This document shows, in pieces, positions 48,658 to 59,538 of a stretch of DNA of 64,000 nt. The translations under genes and the position numbers were made by a program. Position 1 is the first letter of the stretch. Each line of letters starts with the position of its first letter. Below the pieces are notes generated by a model. The model worked only from the letters and a program-made list of their open reading frames with translations. It was not told the DNA's origin and made no database searches. Source of the DNA: JAEUJM01 sp964635055 (GTDB taxonomy: Bacteria > Actinomycetota > Acidimicrobiia > Acidimicrobiales > DATDAH01). The stretch is from NCBI GenBank assembly GCA_964635055.1, contig CAZWMT010000033.1, forward strand, positions 1-64,000. The letters run 5' to 3'.

Positions 48658-49263
48658 GTGTTCGCCGACCTCCTGGCCGAGCCCGGGGTCACCGAGACGA
48701 CCCGGCTCGGCTCGGCGTTCGGGTTCATGGCCTTCCACGGCGGCTCGCTCGAGGTGGGCACCGACCTGATCGCGTCGGCGGCCGCCGATCGGTCGGGTGC
48801 GTCGCTGTACACGGTGGCCCAGCCCGCGGACCTGAACTGGCACGTCCCGTCCAAGCTGGTGTCGCCCGACGCCTCGCCCGCGTTGGCCCGGTTCCTCGGC
48901 CACGTCGAGACGGTGGTGGCCCTGCACGGCTTCGGCCGCGACGGCCTGTTCACCTCGCTGCTGCTCGGCGGCCGCGACCGCACGCTGGCCGCGTGGCTGG
49001 CCGGCCACCTGCGGCCGGCGCTGCCCCACTACGAGGTGGTCGACGACCTCGACACCATCCCGGCCGCGCTCCGCGGCCTGCACCCGGACAACCCGGTGAA
49101 CCTGCCCCCTGGCGGCGGCGTGCAACTCGAGCTGCCGCCGCGGGTGCGCGGGCTCGGTCCCTGGTGGGACGACCCGACGCGAGCGGCCGATCGCGGCTCA
49201 CACACCGAGGCCCTGGTCGATGCGCTGGCCGCGGCCGCCCGAGCCTGGCCGGTCGATCGGTAG
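48658..49263 (+). CDS. Poly-gamma-glutamate hydrolase-like protein
   Basis: A 201-aa protein resembling the phage PghP zinc peptidase family. FGFMAFHGGSLEVGTD gives the first metal motif, VVALHGFGRDGLFTSLLLGG the second, and NPVNLPPGGGVQLELPPRVR the C-terminal family motif. Members cut gamma-linked glutamate chains; in actinobacteria the substrate might be poly-glutamylated F420 or folate, which is speculation. It begins with a GTG 13 bp after ccdA and is followed 11 bp later by an F420-dependent oxidoreductase gene. Confidence 0.75.
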   Translation: MFADLLAEPGVTETTRLGSAFGFMAFHGGSLEVGTDLIASAAADRSGASLYTVAQPADLNWHVPSKLVSPDASPALARFLGHVETVVALHGFGRDGLFTSLLLGGRDRTLAAWLAGHLRPALPHYEVVDDLDTIPAALRGLHPDNPVNLPPGGGVQLELPPRVRGLGPWWDDPTRAADRGSHTEALVDALAAAARAWPVDR

Positions 49264-49274
49264 CCTCGGCGCCC

Positions 49275-50210
49275 ATGCAGCTGCGGATCTTCACCGAGCC
49301 CCAGGAGGGCGCCACCTACGACCAGCTCCTCCAGGTGGCCCACGTCACCGAGGAGACCGGCTTCGACGCCTTCTTCCGCTCCGACCACTACCTGAAGATC
49401 TTCTCGCCGTCGGCGGGCCCCGGCCCCAGCGACGCCTGGATCACCCTGGCCGGACTGGCGCGCGACACCCGCCGCATCCGCCTCGGCACCCTGGTCACGC
49501 CGGTCACCTTCCGCCTGCCCGGCCCGCTGGCCATCGCCGTGGCGGGCGTCGACGCCATGAGCGGCGGGCGGGTCGAGCTGGGCCTCGGCACCGGCTGGTA
49601 CGACGACGAGCACAACGCGTACGGCATCCCCTACCCCGGTCTGGGCGAGCGCTTCGACCTGCTCGAGGAGCAGCTCGAGATCATCACCGGGCTGTGGGCC
49701 ACCCCCGGCGGCGAGACGTTCTCGCACGCCGGCGCCCACTACCGGCTGACCGACTCACCCGCCCTGCCCAAGCCGGTGAAGCAGCCCCGCCCGCCGATCA
49801 TCATGGGCGGGTTCGGCGCCACCCGCACGCCGCGGTTGGCCGCGGCCCACGCCGACGAGTTCAACACGCCATTCGCCCGCCTCGACGACTTCCGAGCGCA
49901 GCGCGACCGGGTGCGGGCCGCCTGCGAGACCGCCGGACGCGACCCCGACACGATGACCTTCTCCGCCGCGCTGGTGGCGGCCTGTGGCATCGACGACGCC
50001 GAGGTCGACCGCCGAGCCTCGGCCATCGGACGCGACGCCGACGATCTGCGGGCCAACGCCGCCGGCGGCACCGTGCAGCAACTGGTCGACACCATCGGGC
50101 AGTGGGGCGAGGCCGGCGCCGACCGCATCTACCTGCAGATCCTCGACCTCGACGACCTCGACCACATCCGCCTCATCGGCGGCGAGGTGCTCCCGCACAC
50201 GACGGGCTAG
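49275..50210 (+). CDS. LLM-class F420-dependent oxidoreductase
   Basis: A 311-aa TIM-barrel luciferase-like enzyme. LRIFTEPQEGATYDQLLQVAH at the start, RLGTLVTPVTFRLPGPLA, RVELGLGTGWYDDEHNAYGI and PPIIMGGFGATRTPRLAA fit the F420-dependent group common in actinobacteria. It uses reduced or oxidised F420 to act on an unknown substrate. It closes a run of four co-directional genes starting at the TlpA-like gene. Confidence 0.87.
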   Translation: MQLRIFTEPQEGATYDQLLQVAHVTEETGFDAFFRSDHYLKIFSPSAGPGPSDAWITLAGLARDTRRIRLGTLVTPVTFRLPGPLAIAVAGVDAMSGGRVELGLGTGWYDDEHNAYGIPYPGLGERFDLLEEQLEIITGLWATPGGETFSHAGAHYRLTDSPALPKPVKQPRPPIIMGGFGATRTPRLAAAHADEFNTPFARLDDFRAQRDRVRAACETAGRDPDTMTFSAALVAACGIDDAEVDRRASAIGRDADDLRANAAGGTVQQLVDTIGQWGEAGADRIYLQILDLDDLDHIRLIGGEVLPHTTG

Positions 50211-50235
50211 ACACGGGCTGGACACCCCGATTCGA

Positions 50236-50287
50236 CGAACTGGCGCCCGATTCGGTGGTCAGGGCAACCGAATGAGGCGCCAGTTCG
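50236..50287. repeat. 52-bp palindromic element between convergent genes
   Basis: CGAACTGGCGCC (50236-50247) pairs with GGCGCCAGTTCG (50276-50287), and an inner stem ATTCGGT/ACCGAAT continues after a 2-nt internal loop. It lies between the F420 oxidoreductase and pdxH stops and may serve as a two-way terminator. Its size resembles the 50-bp palindromes elsewhere but the arms differ. Confidence 0.8.
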
Positions 50288-50302
50288 GCTTGCCTGCCGA
50301 CA

Positions 50303-50947
50303 TCAGGGGTTGAGGCGGTCGATCTGCCAGCCGGTGGGCGTGCGAGTGTAGCGGAAGCGGTCGTGGCGCCGGCTGGGGCGGCCCTGCCAGAACTCGATGG
50401 TGAGGGGCTGCACGTGGAACCCGCCCCAGTGCGGGGGGCGCTCGACCGTGCGGCCCTCCCACTCGGCCTCCACCTCGGCGTACCGGCCGTCGAGGGTGGC
50501 CCGGTCGGCGACCACCTGGCTCTGGTGCGACGCCCACGCCGACAGCTGACTCCCCCGCTCGCGAGTGGCGAAGTAGGCGTCGGACACCTGGGAACTCGCC
50601 CGGACGACGGCACCGACCACCGTCACCTGACGGCTCAGCTCGGCCCAGGGGAACAGCAGCGACGCGCGCGGGTTGACGGAGAGCTCGTCGCCCTTGCGGC
50701 TCTGGTAGTTCGTGAAGAAGGTGAAGCCGTCGGGCCCGACACCACGCAGCAGCACGTGACGCGACGACGGTTGGCCCTGGTCGTCAGCCGTGGACAGCAC
50801 CATCGCGTCGGGTTCGAACACCCCCGCCTCGCCCACCTCCGCGTGCCAGCGGGTGAACTGCTCGAGCGGATCGTCGACCAGCTCGGCTCGGTGCAGGCCG
50901 GCGTTCAACCAGCGGGAGCGGGCCTCGGACCGGGGATCATCTGCCAC
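50303..50947 (-). CDS. pdxH: Pyridoxine/pyridoxamine 5'-phosphate oxidase
   Basis: A 214-aa FMN enzyme making pyridoxal phosphate, needed by SelA among others. DAMVLSTADDQGQPSSRHVLLRG, FFTNYQSRKGDELSVNPRASLLFPW, RQVTVVGAV and the C-terminal dimer region EFWQGRPSRRHDRFRY are classical. The GTG start at 50947 gives the usual length. It is alone on the minus strand. Confidence 0.92.
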   Translation of the reverse strand: MADDPRSEARSRWLNAGLHRAELVDDPLEQFTRWHAEVGEAGVFEPDAMVLSTADDQGQPSSRHVLLRGVGPDGFTFFTNYQSRKGDELSVNPRASLLFPWAELSRQVTVVGAVVRASSQVSDAYFATRERGSQLSAWASHQSQVVADRATLDGRYAEVEAEWEGRTVERPPHWGGFHVQPLTIEFWQGRPSRRHDRFRYTRTPTGWQIDRLNP

Positions 50948-51133
50948 CCGTCGAGTGTGGGTCGCGTCGGCCGTGCGGCACCAGTCGAGCCGCCACGATG
51001 CCTGGCGCTCGGGCGCTCGTCGACCGCGTTCTCGACGCGTTTCGCGAGGTGGGGGCTCCGCCACGGGAACCGGCGTGATCGCGGCAGCTCCCGTGGCGAA
51101 GAGAACGAGGCGTCGGCGGTCGGACCCCGCGCT

Positions 51134-52231
51134 TCAGAGGCCGAGGGCCAGCTGGTCCACGGCCGAGCGGTCGGGCCCACCACCCGCCGTGCGGCCGCGC
51201 ACCGCCACCGGGCGGGCCGTGGTCGGGCGGGCGACGTCGTCCAGGTCCTCGTTGCCGTCGCTCGAGGCCATGGTGCGCCCGCCGTACTGGCGGAGCAGGC
51301 CCTGCACCAGCCCGCTCACCCGGCGGCGCTCGGCCGCCGGCGCGTAGCTGCGGCCCTCGGGGTACAGGCGCAGGTAGCGAGCCACCAGATCGGGCCGATC
51401 GCGCTCGATGGTGGCCAGGTAGTGGTCGCGCACCCCCGGGCGCAGGTGCAACAGCACCGAGCCCACCGACACCGCGCCGGCGTCGAGCGCCGCCCGCACC
51501 ACGTCCTCGAGCTGCTCGGGCCCGTCCGAGATGCCCGGGAGCACCGGCCCCATCAGGACGCCGCAGGGGATGCCGGCCTCGTTCAGCGCCTCCACCGCCC
51601 GGATGCGCCGACGCGGATGGGGCGTGCCCGGCTCGGTGGCCTTCCACACGTCGTCGTCGAGGGTGCCGATGGACAGGTTCACCCGTACGTCGGTGCGCTT
51701 GGCGGCCTCGGCCAGCAGGTCGAGGTCGCGCAGCACCAGGGTCGACTTGGTGAGCAGCGAGAACGGGTTGGCCGCCTCGGTGAGCAGCTCGAGCATCCCC
51801 CGCGTGAGCCGGTACTTGCCCTCGCAGCGCTGGTAGGGGTCGGTGTTGGTGCCCATGGCGATGGCGTGGCCGGCCCAGCGGCGGGGGCTCAGCTCGGCCC
51901 GCAGCACGTCGACGGCGTTGACCTTCACCACGATGCGGCGGTCGAAGTCGACGCCGATGCCCATGCCGAGGTAGGCGTGGGTGGGGCGGGCGAAGCAGTA
52001 GGTGCAGGCGTGGCTGCACCCCCGGTAGGCGTTGATGGTGAACGGTGTGGGCAGGAAGCCGGGACCGTCCTTCAACTCGTTGATGATGGTCTTGGCCCGG
52101 ACGTGCAGGAACTCCATGCCCCGGAATTCGCCCCTGCCGAAGTGGCGCTCGACGGGCTCGAACAACGCCGGCTGCCCACCGTCTTGTGCTGCCGGCGCAT
52201 CGTCCAGCTCCCAACGCAGCTGCCCAGCCAT
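51134..52231 (-). CDS. Rv2578c-type radical SAM protein (SplB-like)
   Basis: A 365-aa radical SAM enzyme. NAYRGCSHACTYCFARPTHAYLG holds the CxxxCxxC cluster motif; ARPTH and the later SLLTKSTLVLRDLDLL and NLSIGTLDDDVW match spore-photoproduct-lyase-like proteins of actinobacteria whose substrate is unknown. The N-terminal KTIINELKDGPGFLPTPFTI is diagnostic of the Rv2578c group. It starts at the ATG at 52231 and is divergent from nothing nearby. Confidence 0.87.
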   Translation of the reverse strand: MAGQLRWELDDAPAAQDGGQPALFEPVERHFGRGEFRGMEFLHVRAKTIINELKDGPGFLPTPFTINAYRGCSHACTYCFARPTHAYLGMGIGVDFDRRIVVKVNAVDVLRAELSPRRWAGHAIAMGTNTDPYQRCEGKYRLTRGMLELLTEAANPFSLLTKSTLVLRDLDLLAEAAKRTDVRVNLSIGTLDDDVWKATEPGTPHPRRRIRAVEALNEAGIPCGVLMGPVLPGISDGPEQLEDVVRAALDAGAVSVGSVLLHLRPGVRDHYLATIERDRPDLVARYLRLYPEGRSYAPAAERRRVSGLVQGLLRQYGGRTMASSDGNEDLDDVARPTTARPVAVRGRTAGGGPDRSAVDQLALGL

Positions 52232-52290
52232 GGCCGCATGCTATCGAACGTGTGTTCGTCCCGCCAGTGTGGCGGAAGGGCGCGGTCAGG

Positions 52291-54510
<2,220 letters not shown>

Positions 54511-54582
54511 CGGGTGTCCTGAGGTCGATCGGCGGGCACACCCCAACCTATTGAGTCGCCGCCCCAGCGGCGAAGCCGCCGC

Positions 54583-55722
54583 TCAGCGGGCGAACTGGAT
54601 CTGAACCTCGAGCGAGACCGGCCGCCGGGCGAAGTAGAAGCGATTGATGCGCACGACGCAGCGGACCACCCGGCAATCGGCACGGTCGCCGCTCGGGAGA
54701 CGCACCGTCCGGTTCACCCGGATGCGGGCCACGAAGCCGCCGACGGCGTTGACCTCCGGGAACTCGAAGTTCCAGGAGGTGCACAAGGACACGCCCACGA
54801 CGCACTGGCTGAGGGTCATCGGCTCGCGGCCGTAGAAGTGGTCGCCGCGGACCGTCACCACCTGGTGGTGGACGAGGGCCGATGTCGGGTTGGCCCGGAT
54901 CATCGGCGGGCCCCGGAGGGGCGCGTCGGGGTCGAAGGAGAGGGGCGTGCGGGCCACGATGTAGCCCCACACCGCGGCGACCAGCTCGCACGGCACCACC
55001 CGGCAGTCCCGCCGGTGGGGGTAGGTGAACGCCTTGGCGTACGCCCAGAGGCGGTCGTGGAAGGCACCGTCGGCGCCCACGTGGCGCATGGCGTAGCCCT
55101 CCGGAGGGCGCTCGCCGGGGCTGCCGTTCCAGCTCTGGGCCAGGGCCGAGCCGTTGTCGAGGGGGTGGCACTCGTCGTCGTAGATGTAGACGGCACCGGG
55201 CGCGCACTCGGCGTAGTAGATCCCGTCCCCGGGACTGAACCCGGTGCCCTCGACGACCATCGCGTCGCCGTCGACCAGGCCGTGGTCGGGCGTCACCGTG
55301 ATGGTCGGCGGCGGCAGGAGCGGGGCGTCGGGATCGAAGGTGATCGGGGCGCCGACCTCGACCACGAAGTCGATGAAGAACTGGCAGGCGCTGACGAGGC
55401 AGTTGACCTCCCCCTGCTCGGTCTGGAAGTAGGCCCGGGCGATGCGGTCGACCGCGAAGTGGCCACCGGCGTCGGGGTCGAGCCGGATCCCCTGCAACGC
55501 GCAGCGGCCCGTGGCCACCTCGCACTCCTGGAGCCAGGGGCCGAAGTCCGGCCACCAGTCGTCGCCTTCCACCCGGACGGTCTGCCCATCGACGAGGTCG
55601 GTCGCCGGCGTCACCGTCAACGTCGGCGAGCGGTCGACCTCCTGGGCCGATGCTGGCCCCGGCGTGGTGAGCGTCGCGGCCAGCGCCAGCACCGACACGG
55701 CGACGACCAGGACCCGCCTCAT
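54583..55722 (-). CDS. Secreted protein with three neocarzinostatin-like domains
   Basis: A 379-aa exported protein: signal peptide to about residue 26 (ASAQ), then three repeats of about 115 residues, each opening like TLTVTPATDLVDGQTVRVEG and carrying paired cysteines (ECEVATGRC, VNCLVSACQ, DCRVVPCE, DCRVVRCV). The fold belongs to the neocarzinostatin/macromomycin group, which binds small molecules in antibiotic producers; acidimicrobial versions have unknown roles. GGGGTG lies before the ATG. It is coupled to a truncated single-domain gene upstream. Confidence 0.82.
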   Translation of the reverse strand: MRRVLVVAVSVLALAATLTTPGPASAQEVDRSPTLTVTPATDLVDGQTVRVEGDDWWPDFGPWLQECEVATGRCALQGIRLDPDAGGHFAVDRIARAYFQTEQGEVNCLVSACQFFIDFVVEVGAPITFDPDAPLLPPPTITVTPDHGLVDGDAMVVEGTGFSPGDGIYYAECAPGAVYIYDDECHPLDNGSALAQSWNGSPGERPPEGYAMRHVGADGAFHDRLWAYAKAFTYPHRRDCRVVPCELVAAVWGYIVARTPLSFDPDAPLRGPPMIRANPTSALVHHQVVTVRGDHFYGREPMTLSQCVVGVSLCTSWNFEFPEVNAVGGFVARIRVNRTVRLPSGDRADCRVVRCVVRINRFYFARRPVSLEVQIQFAR

Positions 55723-55724
55723 GG

Positions 55725-56057
55725 TCACCCCGTGAACGCCGGGCTCGCGGCGATCGGGGTGGGGGGCAGCGCAGCGCCCCACCCGATGATCGCGAACACG
55801 CAGGCCGTCGATCGGCAGTCGGTGGGGCCCTCGTCGGTCTCGATGACGGCGTGTACCCGCACCCGCTCGTCGAGGTCGCCGAAGTCCCGGATCAGGGCCA
55901 GCGACAGGAACGCACACGCATGGTCGGGATCGGTGAACCCGACCGGGCACTGCGCGATGGACGTCTCGTCGGGCACGTAGCGCTCGCCGGTGAGGGTGAC
56001 CTGCTGGTCGTCGACGAGCGGCGTCCGCCCCCACGCCCGCTTCGAACGTGCCTCCAC
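55725..56057 (-). pseudogene. Truncated neocarzinostatin-like single domain
   Basis: A 110-codon frame with one domain (QVTLTGERYVPDETSIAQCP through CRSTACVFAIIGWG and ending FTG). It lacks a signal peptide and the TVTP strand that opens every other repeat here, so the front end seems deleted. Its stop overlaps the start region of the next gene. It may be a decayed paralogue, or a real gene beginning at an unrecognised start. Confidence 0.5.
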
Positions 56058-56203
56058 GGAACCCTCCCCGCCCCCTGCGGGGGCGTCGCGCCACCGTAGT
56101 CCGGTTCGGCTCCGGTGAATGAGTGGATGGTTGGCTCGTCGGTTGACGCCGAAAGGCCTGCGTGCGAAGGTGCCGGAGCGCGGGCAATGGGGAGGAACCG
56201 ACG

Positions 56204-57442
56204 ATGCTTGGGCGTTGGACGACCACGTCCGCCCGCACGCTGCTCGCGCTGGCGATCACCGTCGCAGCGCTGAGTGTGGTGACGGCACCAGGCTCTGCGG
56301 CCACCGAGCGCCCCGGAGCCCCACCGGAGCCGGTGTCGGCCGCCGACGCCGGTGCACCGACGGTGTCCGTCACCCCGAACACCGACCTGGTCGACGAGCA
56401 GGTGGTCGCCGTCCACGGCGAGGGCTTCGCCGACCGGGGGTACCTCTGGTACGTCGAGTGCGCCGCCGGGGGTGACGACGACACCTGCCGGTGGTCCGAT
56501 GCCGACGACGACATCGTTCGCTCTCCGGGTGGTGGCTTCACCGGCACCTACCAGGTGGACGCCCGCTACGTGACCTATACGGGGGAGACGGTCGACTGCC
56601 GGGTGGCGCCGGGATGCGCGCTGCGGGTCCTGAGCCAGCACGACGACCCGGTGGACGTGCCGATCAGCTTCGACCCGTCGGCCCCCCTCGCCCCACCCCC
56701 GGTGCTCACCACCACCCCGGCCAGCGGTCTCACCGACGGCGATCAGGTCCACCTCGAGCTGACGGGCTTCCGCCCACGGGAGTACGTGTACCTCTACCTG
56801 TGCTCCGGATCGTCGCTCGACGACCTGTGCGCGTTCGGTGACCACCTGCTCGAACCGGTCACCGCCGACGGGGACGGGACGATGACCGCCGACCTGATCC
56901 TGCGAGCGGTCAACCTGAGTGAGAGCGCCGAACGGTTCGACTGCAGGGTCGAGGACTGCCATGTGATCGTGACCGAGGACCTGCGCGGCAACGGCACCGC
57001 AGCCGCCCGCGTCGCCTTTGATCCCGACGCACCGCTGGCGCCCGAGCCGACCATCACGGTCACGCCCTCGACCGGGCTGGCCGACGGCCAGGCGGTCGAC
57101 GTCGCCGTCGCCGGGCTCTTCGCAGGCGAGCACTTCTCCGTGGTGCAGTGCCGAGTGCCGACGCGGACCCGCGGCTACTACACCTGCGAACCGCACGGTT
57201 GGACGGACCTCGTCGCGGCGGACACCGGTCGCTACGCGACGCGCATGACCGTCCGGGACCACTTCGCCGATGAGATCGGAGAAGAGAACCTCGACTGCCG
57301 CGCGGTGCCGTGCGCCATCGGGCTGGCCCGCATGATCGACACGGACGCCGTGCTCGAGCCCCGGGTGCTCCTCACCTTCGCCCCCCTCCCCGCGGCTGCC
57401 GCCGCCGACCCCGTCACGACCGCACCGAGGTTCACCGGATGA
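56204..57442 (+). CDS. Secreted protein with three neocarzinostatin-like domains (plus strand)
   Basis: A 412-aa exported protein. Signal peptide to about residue 31, then three repeats starting APTVSVTPNTDLVDEQVVAV, PVLTTTPASGLTDGDQVHLE and PTITVTPSTGLADGQAVDVA, each with the conserved Cys pairs (DCRVAPGC, DCRVEDCH, DCRAVPCA). GGAGGA lies 8 bases before the ATG. The C-terminus PRFTG is shared with a fragment just downstream, and with FTG of the minus-strand piece, pointing to local duplication. Role unknown; ligand binding at the surface is inferred from the fold. Confidence 0.82.
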   Translation: MLGRWTTTSARTLLALAITVAALSVVTAPGSAATERPGAPPEPVSAADAGAPTVSVTPNTDLVDEQVVAVHGEGFADRGYLWYVECAAGGDDDTCRWSDADDDIVRSPGGGFTGTYQVDARYVTYTGETVDCRVAPGCALRVLSQHDDPVDVPISFDPSAPLAPPPVLTTTPASGLTDGDQVHLELTGFRPREYVYLYLCSGSSLDDLCAFGDHLLEPVTADGDGTMTADLILRAVNLSESAERFDCRVEDCHVIVTEDLRGNGTAAARVAFDPDAPLAPEPTITVTPSTGLADGQAVDVAVAGLFAGEHFSVVQCRVPTRTRGYYTCEPHGWTDLVAADTGRYATRMTVRDHFADEIGEENLDCRAVPCAIGLARMIDTDAVLEPRVLLTFAPLPAAAAADPVTTAPRFTG

Positions 57443-57445
57443 CGC

Positions 57446-57617
57446 GACGGCTCACGGCCCACCGTTCGACTGCCGCGACGTGGCCTGCTTCCTCGTGGTC
57501 ACCGAAGAGGTGCGGGGCAACAGCGACGGCGCCGCCTCGCTGGCCTTCGCCCGCGGTCCGGCGCCGCCGGCATCACCCGCCGCCCCGCTCCCGGCCGGCC
57601 CCCGCTTCACCGGCTGA
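57446..57617 (+). pseudogene. Neocarzinostatin-domain remnant
   Basis: In a frame different from the preceding gene, DNA encodes GPPFDCRDVACFLVVTEEVR and continues through an Ala/Pro linker to GPRFTG then a stop at 57615-57617. It is the second half of a repeat with its two cysteines but no start codon or front half. It looks like the tail left by recombination between paralogues or by a frameshift. Confidence 0.6.
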
Positions 57618-57673
57618 GCGGTGGGGGCGCCCGGCGGGCTCAGGTTGTCGACACCGGCGCCGCGTCGAAGCGC

Positions 57674-58063
57674 TCAGCCGGCGGCGGCTGCGGGCTGGAC
57701 GGCGATGGGCGAGTCCGCCGCTCGGTCACCCGTCCGGGCGACTCGGATCGCGAGCTGGCCGTTGCCGAGCGAGGCGACGACCGGCCCCTCGAAGCCCGGT
57801 GGCAGCTCGTACACCCGCTCGTAGTCGCCGTACTCCCACTCGTGGAGCAGGTAGTCCTTGGGGGCTGCCGTACGCAGCCGGGCGCTCAGGTGCAGGTGCC
57901 CGGTGCCGTCCACCGCGACGGCGACGTCCTCGGCCTGCACCCCCGGCATGGGCGCCACGACGACCACGGCCTCGGTGGTCTCGTAGACGTTCAGCGGGAC
58001 GCGCTGCGGCCCGTCGGTGGCGTCGCCGCCGTCGAGCACGGTTCCCTGCTCGGTGCTGGTCAT
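57674..58063 (-). CDS. Hsp20/alpha-crystallin family protein
   Basis: A 129-aa small heat-shock protein. RVPLNVYETTEAVVVVAPMP begins the alpha-crystallin domain, VAVAVDGTGHLHLSARL continues it, and ERVYELPPGFEGPVVASLGNGQLAIRVART is the hallmark end. It is shorter than average, with a brief N-terminus. It holds unfolding proteins in soluble form. No HrcA/HspR-like site is seen upstream. Confidence 0.88.
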   Translation of the reverse strand: MTSTEQGTVLDGGDATDGPQRVPLNVYETTEAVVVVAPMPGVQAEDVAVAVDGTGHLHLSARLRTAAPKDYLLHEWEYGDYERVYELPPGFEGPVVASLGNGQLAIRVARTGDRAADSPIAVQPAAAAG

Positions 58064-58195
58064 GGTCGCTCCTGATCCTCGGTCGTCGGTGTCGCCGCCT
58101 CGGAGAGATCCGGCGAGACCGGGTTCCTACCCCACCCACGGTTCCCCTATCCGCGCAACGCACCGACACCGGCCCCAGCGGCTAGAACAGCCGCC

Positions 58196-59251
58196 GTGAG
58201 CTACCGGGTGATCCAGTGGGCGACAGGCAACGTGGGCCGGGCGGCCATCGAGGGCGTGGCCGCGCACCCCGAGGTCGAGCTCGTCGGCTGCTGGGTGTCG
58301 AGCGACGCCAAGCACGGGCGCGACGCCGGCGAGATCGCCGGCATCGAGCCGTTGGGTGTGGCCGCCACCACGGACAAGCAAGCCGTCCTCGACCTCGATG
58401 CCGACTGCGTGGTGTACAGCCCCATGCTCGCCGACGAGTCCGACGTGCGCGCCCTGCTCGCGTCCGGCAAGAACCTGGTCACGCCGGTGGGGTGGGTGTA
58501 CCCGTTCGTCGCTCGCGACGTTGCTGCGCTGGAAGCGGTGTGCCGGGAGGCCGGCGTCACCCTGCACGGCACCGGCATCCACCCGGGTGGCATCACCGAG
58601 CGCTTCCCGCTGATGCTGTCCGCGCTGTGCACGAACATCCGCCACGTGCGGGCCGAGGAGTTCTCCGACATCCGCAGCTACGCCACCGAGTTCGTGGTGC
58701 GCGAGATCATGATGTTCGGCAAGACACCCCTGGAAGCCGCCGGCAGCCCGATGCCGGCGCTGCTCGGCGACGGCTTCGGCCAGTCGATCGACATGATCGC
58801 CGCCCAACTGGGCTTCGTGCTCGACGCCGACAAGCGGGTCGTCCACGAGACCGCGCTGGCGACCGCGCCCATCGCCACGCCCGTCGGCGTGCTGGCTCCG
58901 GGAACGGTGGCGGCGCAGCGATTCGAGTGGCAGGGCACCGTGGACGGCGTGCCCGTGATCACCGCGGCGGTGAACTGGCTGATGGGCGAGGAGCACCTCG
59001 ATCCACCGTGGACCTTCGGCTCGGAGGGACAGCGCTTCGAGATCGCCTTCGACGCCGACCCCCCGCTCGCGGTCACCTTCCACGGCATCCACCCCACCAC
59101 ACCCGAGGCCGGCGTCGAGCGCAACCCCGGCATCGTGGCCACCGCCATGCACTGCGTCAACGCCATCCCCTACGTGTGCGAAGCCGACCCCGGCATCCGC
59201 ACCTACCTCGACCTGCCCCTCATCGCCGGGCGGGCGCCGGCAGCGGGCTGA
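58196..59251 (+). CDS. DapB-like NAD(P)H-dependent dehydrogenase
   Basis: A 351-aa oxidoreductase related to dihydrodipicolinate reductase and 2,4-diaminopentanoate dehydrogenase. YRVIQWATGNVGRAAIEGVA is the dinucleotide loop; LDADCVVYSPMLADESDVRALLASGKNLVTPVGW and HGTGIHPGGITERFPLMLSA are typical of the actinobacterial group of unknown substrate. TAGAAC lies seven bases before the GTG start (leaderless). A 68-aa membrane protein gene follows at 4 bp. Confidence 0.85.
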   Translation: MSYRVIQWATGNVGRAAIEGVAAHPEVELVGCWVSSDAKHGRDAGEIAGIEPLGVAATTDKQAVLDLDADCVVYSPMLADESDVRALLASGKNLVTPVGWVYPFVARDVAALEAVCREAGVTLHGTGIHPGGITERFPLMLSALCTNIRHVRAEEFSDIRSYATEFVVREIMMFGKTPLEAAGSPMPALLGDGFGQSIDMIAAQLGFVLDADKRVVHETALATAPIATPVGVLAPGTVAAQRFEWQGTVDGVPVITAAVNWLMGEEHLDPPWTFGSEGQRFEIAFDADPPLAVTFHGIHPTTPEAGVERNPGIVATAMHCVNAIPYVCEADPGIRTYLDLPLIAGRAPAAG

Positions 59252-59255
59252 CCCG

Positions 59256-59462
59256 ATGAACGAGGCGATCGCGGTCGTGGGAGTGTTCGCCCTGGTGCTG
59301 GTCATCGGACTGGTGCTGCGACAGTGGACCCGGCGCCGGTTGGCCGCCACCGGGACGGCGGAGCACCACGACCTCGCCGATCTGGCCGACCCCAGCCGGT
59401 GGCCGGCCCCACCCCCGGTCGGTGACGGCGGCGGGGACGTCGGCGGCGGCGCCGACGTGTAA
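59256..59462 (+). CDS. Small single-helix membrane protein
   Basis: A 68-aa product with one transmembrane helix (about residues 4-22) followed by a basic QWTRRRL and a hydrophilic Gly/Asp/Pro tail. Codons are G/C-ending and the gene starts 4 bp after the dehydrogenase stop, so it is likely co-transcribed. No family recognised. Confidence 0.55.
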   Translation: MNEAIAVVGVFALVLVIGLVLRQWTRRRLAATGTAEHHDLADLADPSRWPAPPPVGDGGGDVGGGADV

Positions 59463-59538
59463 CGACGGTTACAGACGCCCGCCGGTGGGGGGCGCAGTGT
59501 GCACCTCGACACAACCCCCTACCGAAAGAGGTGTCACC

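Noticed and set aside
50948..51133. Short frame (about 26 codons from 50998) between pdxH and the radical SAM gene
   Set aside because: Mixed third positions, no ribosome site; no support for coding.
57440..57617. Possible second selenoprotein: TGA at 57440 followed by coding-like sequence
   Set aside because: The downstream Cys-containing sequence is in another frame from the TGA, so read-through would not join them.
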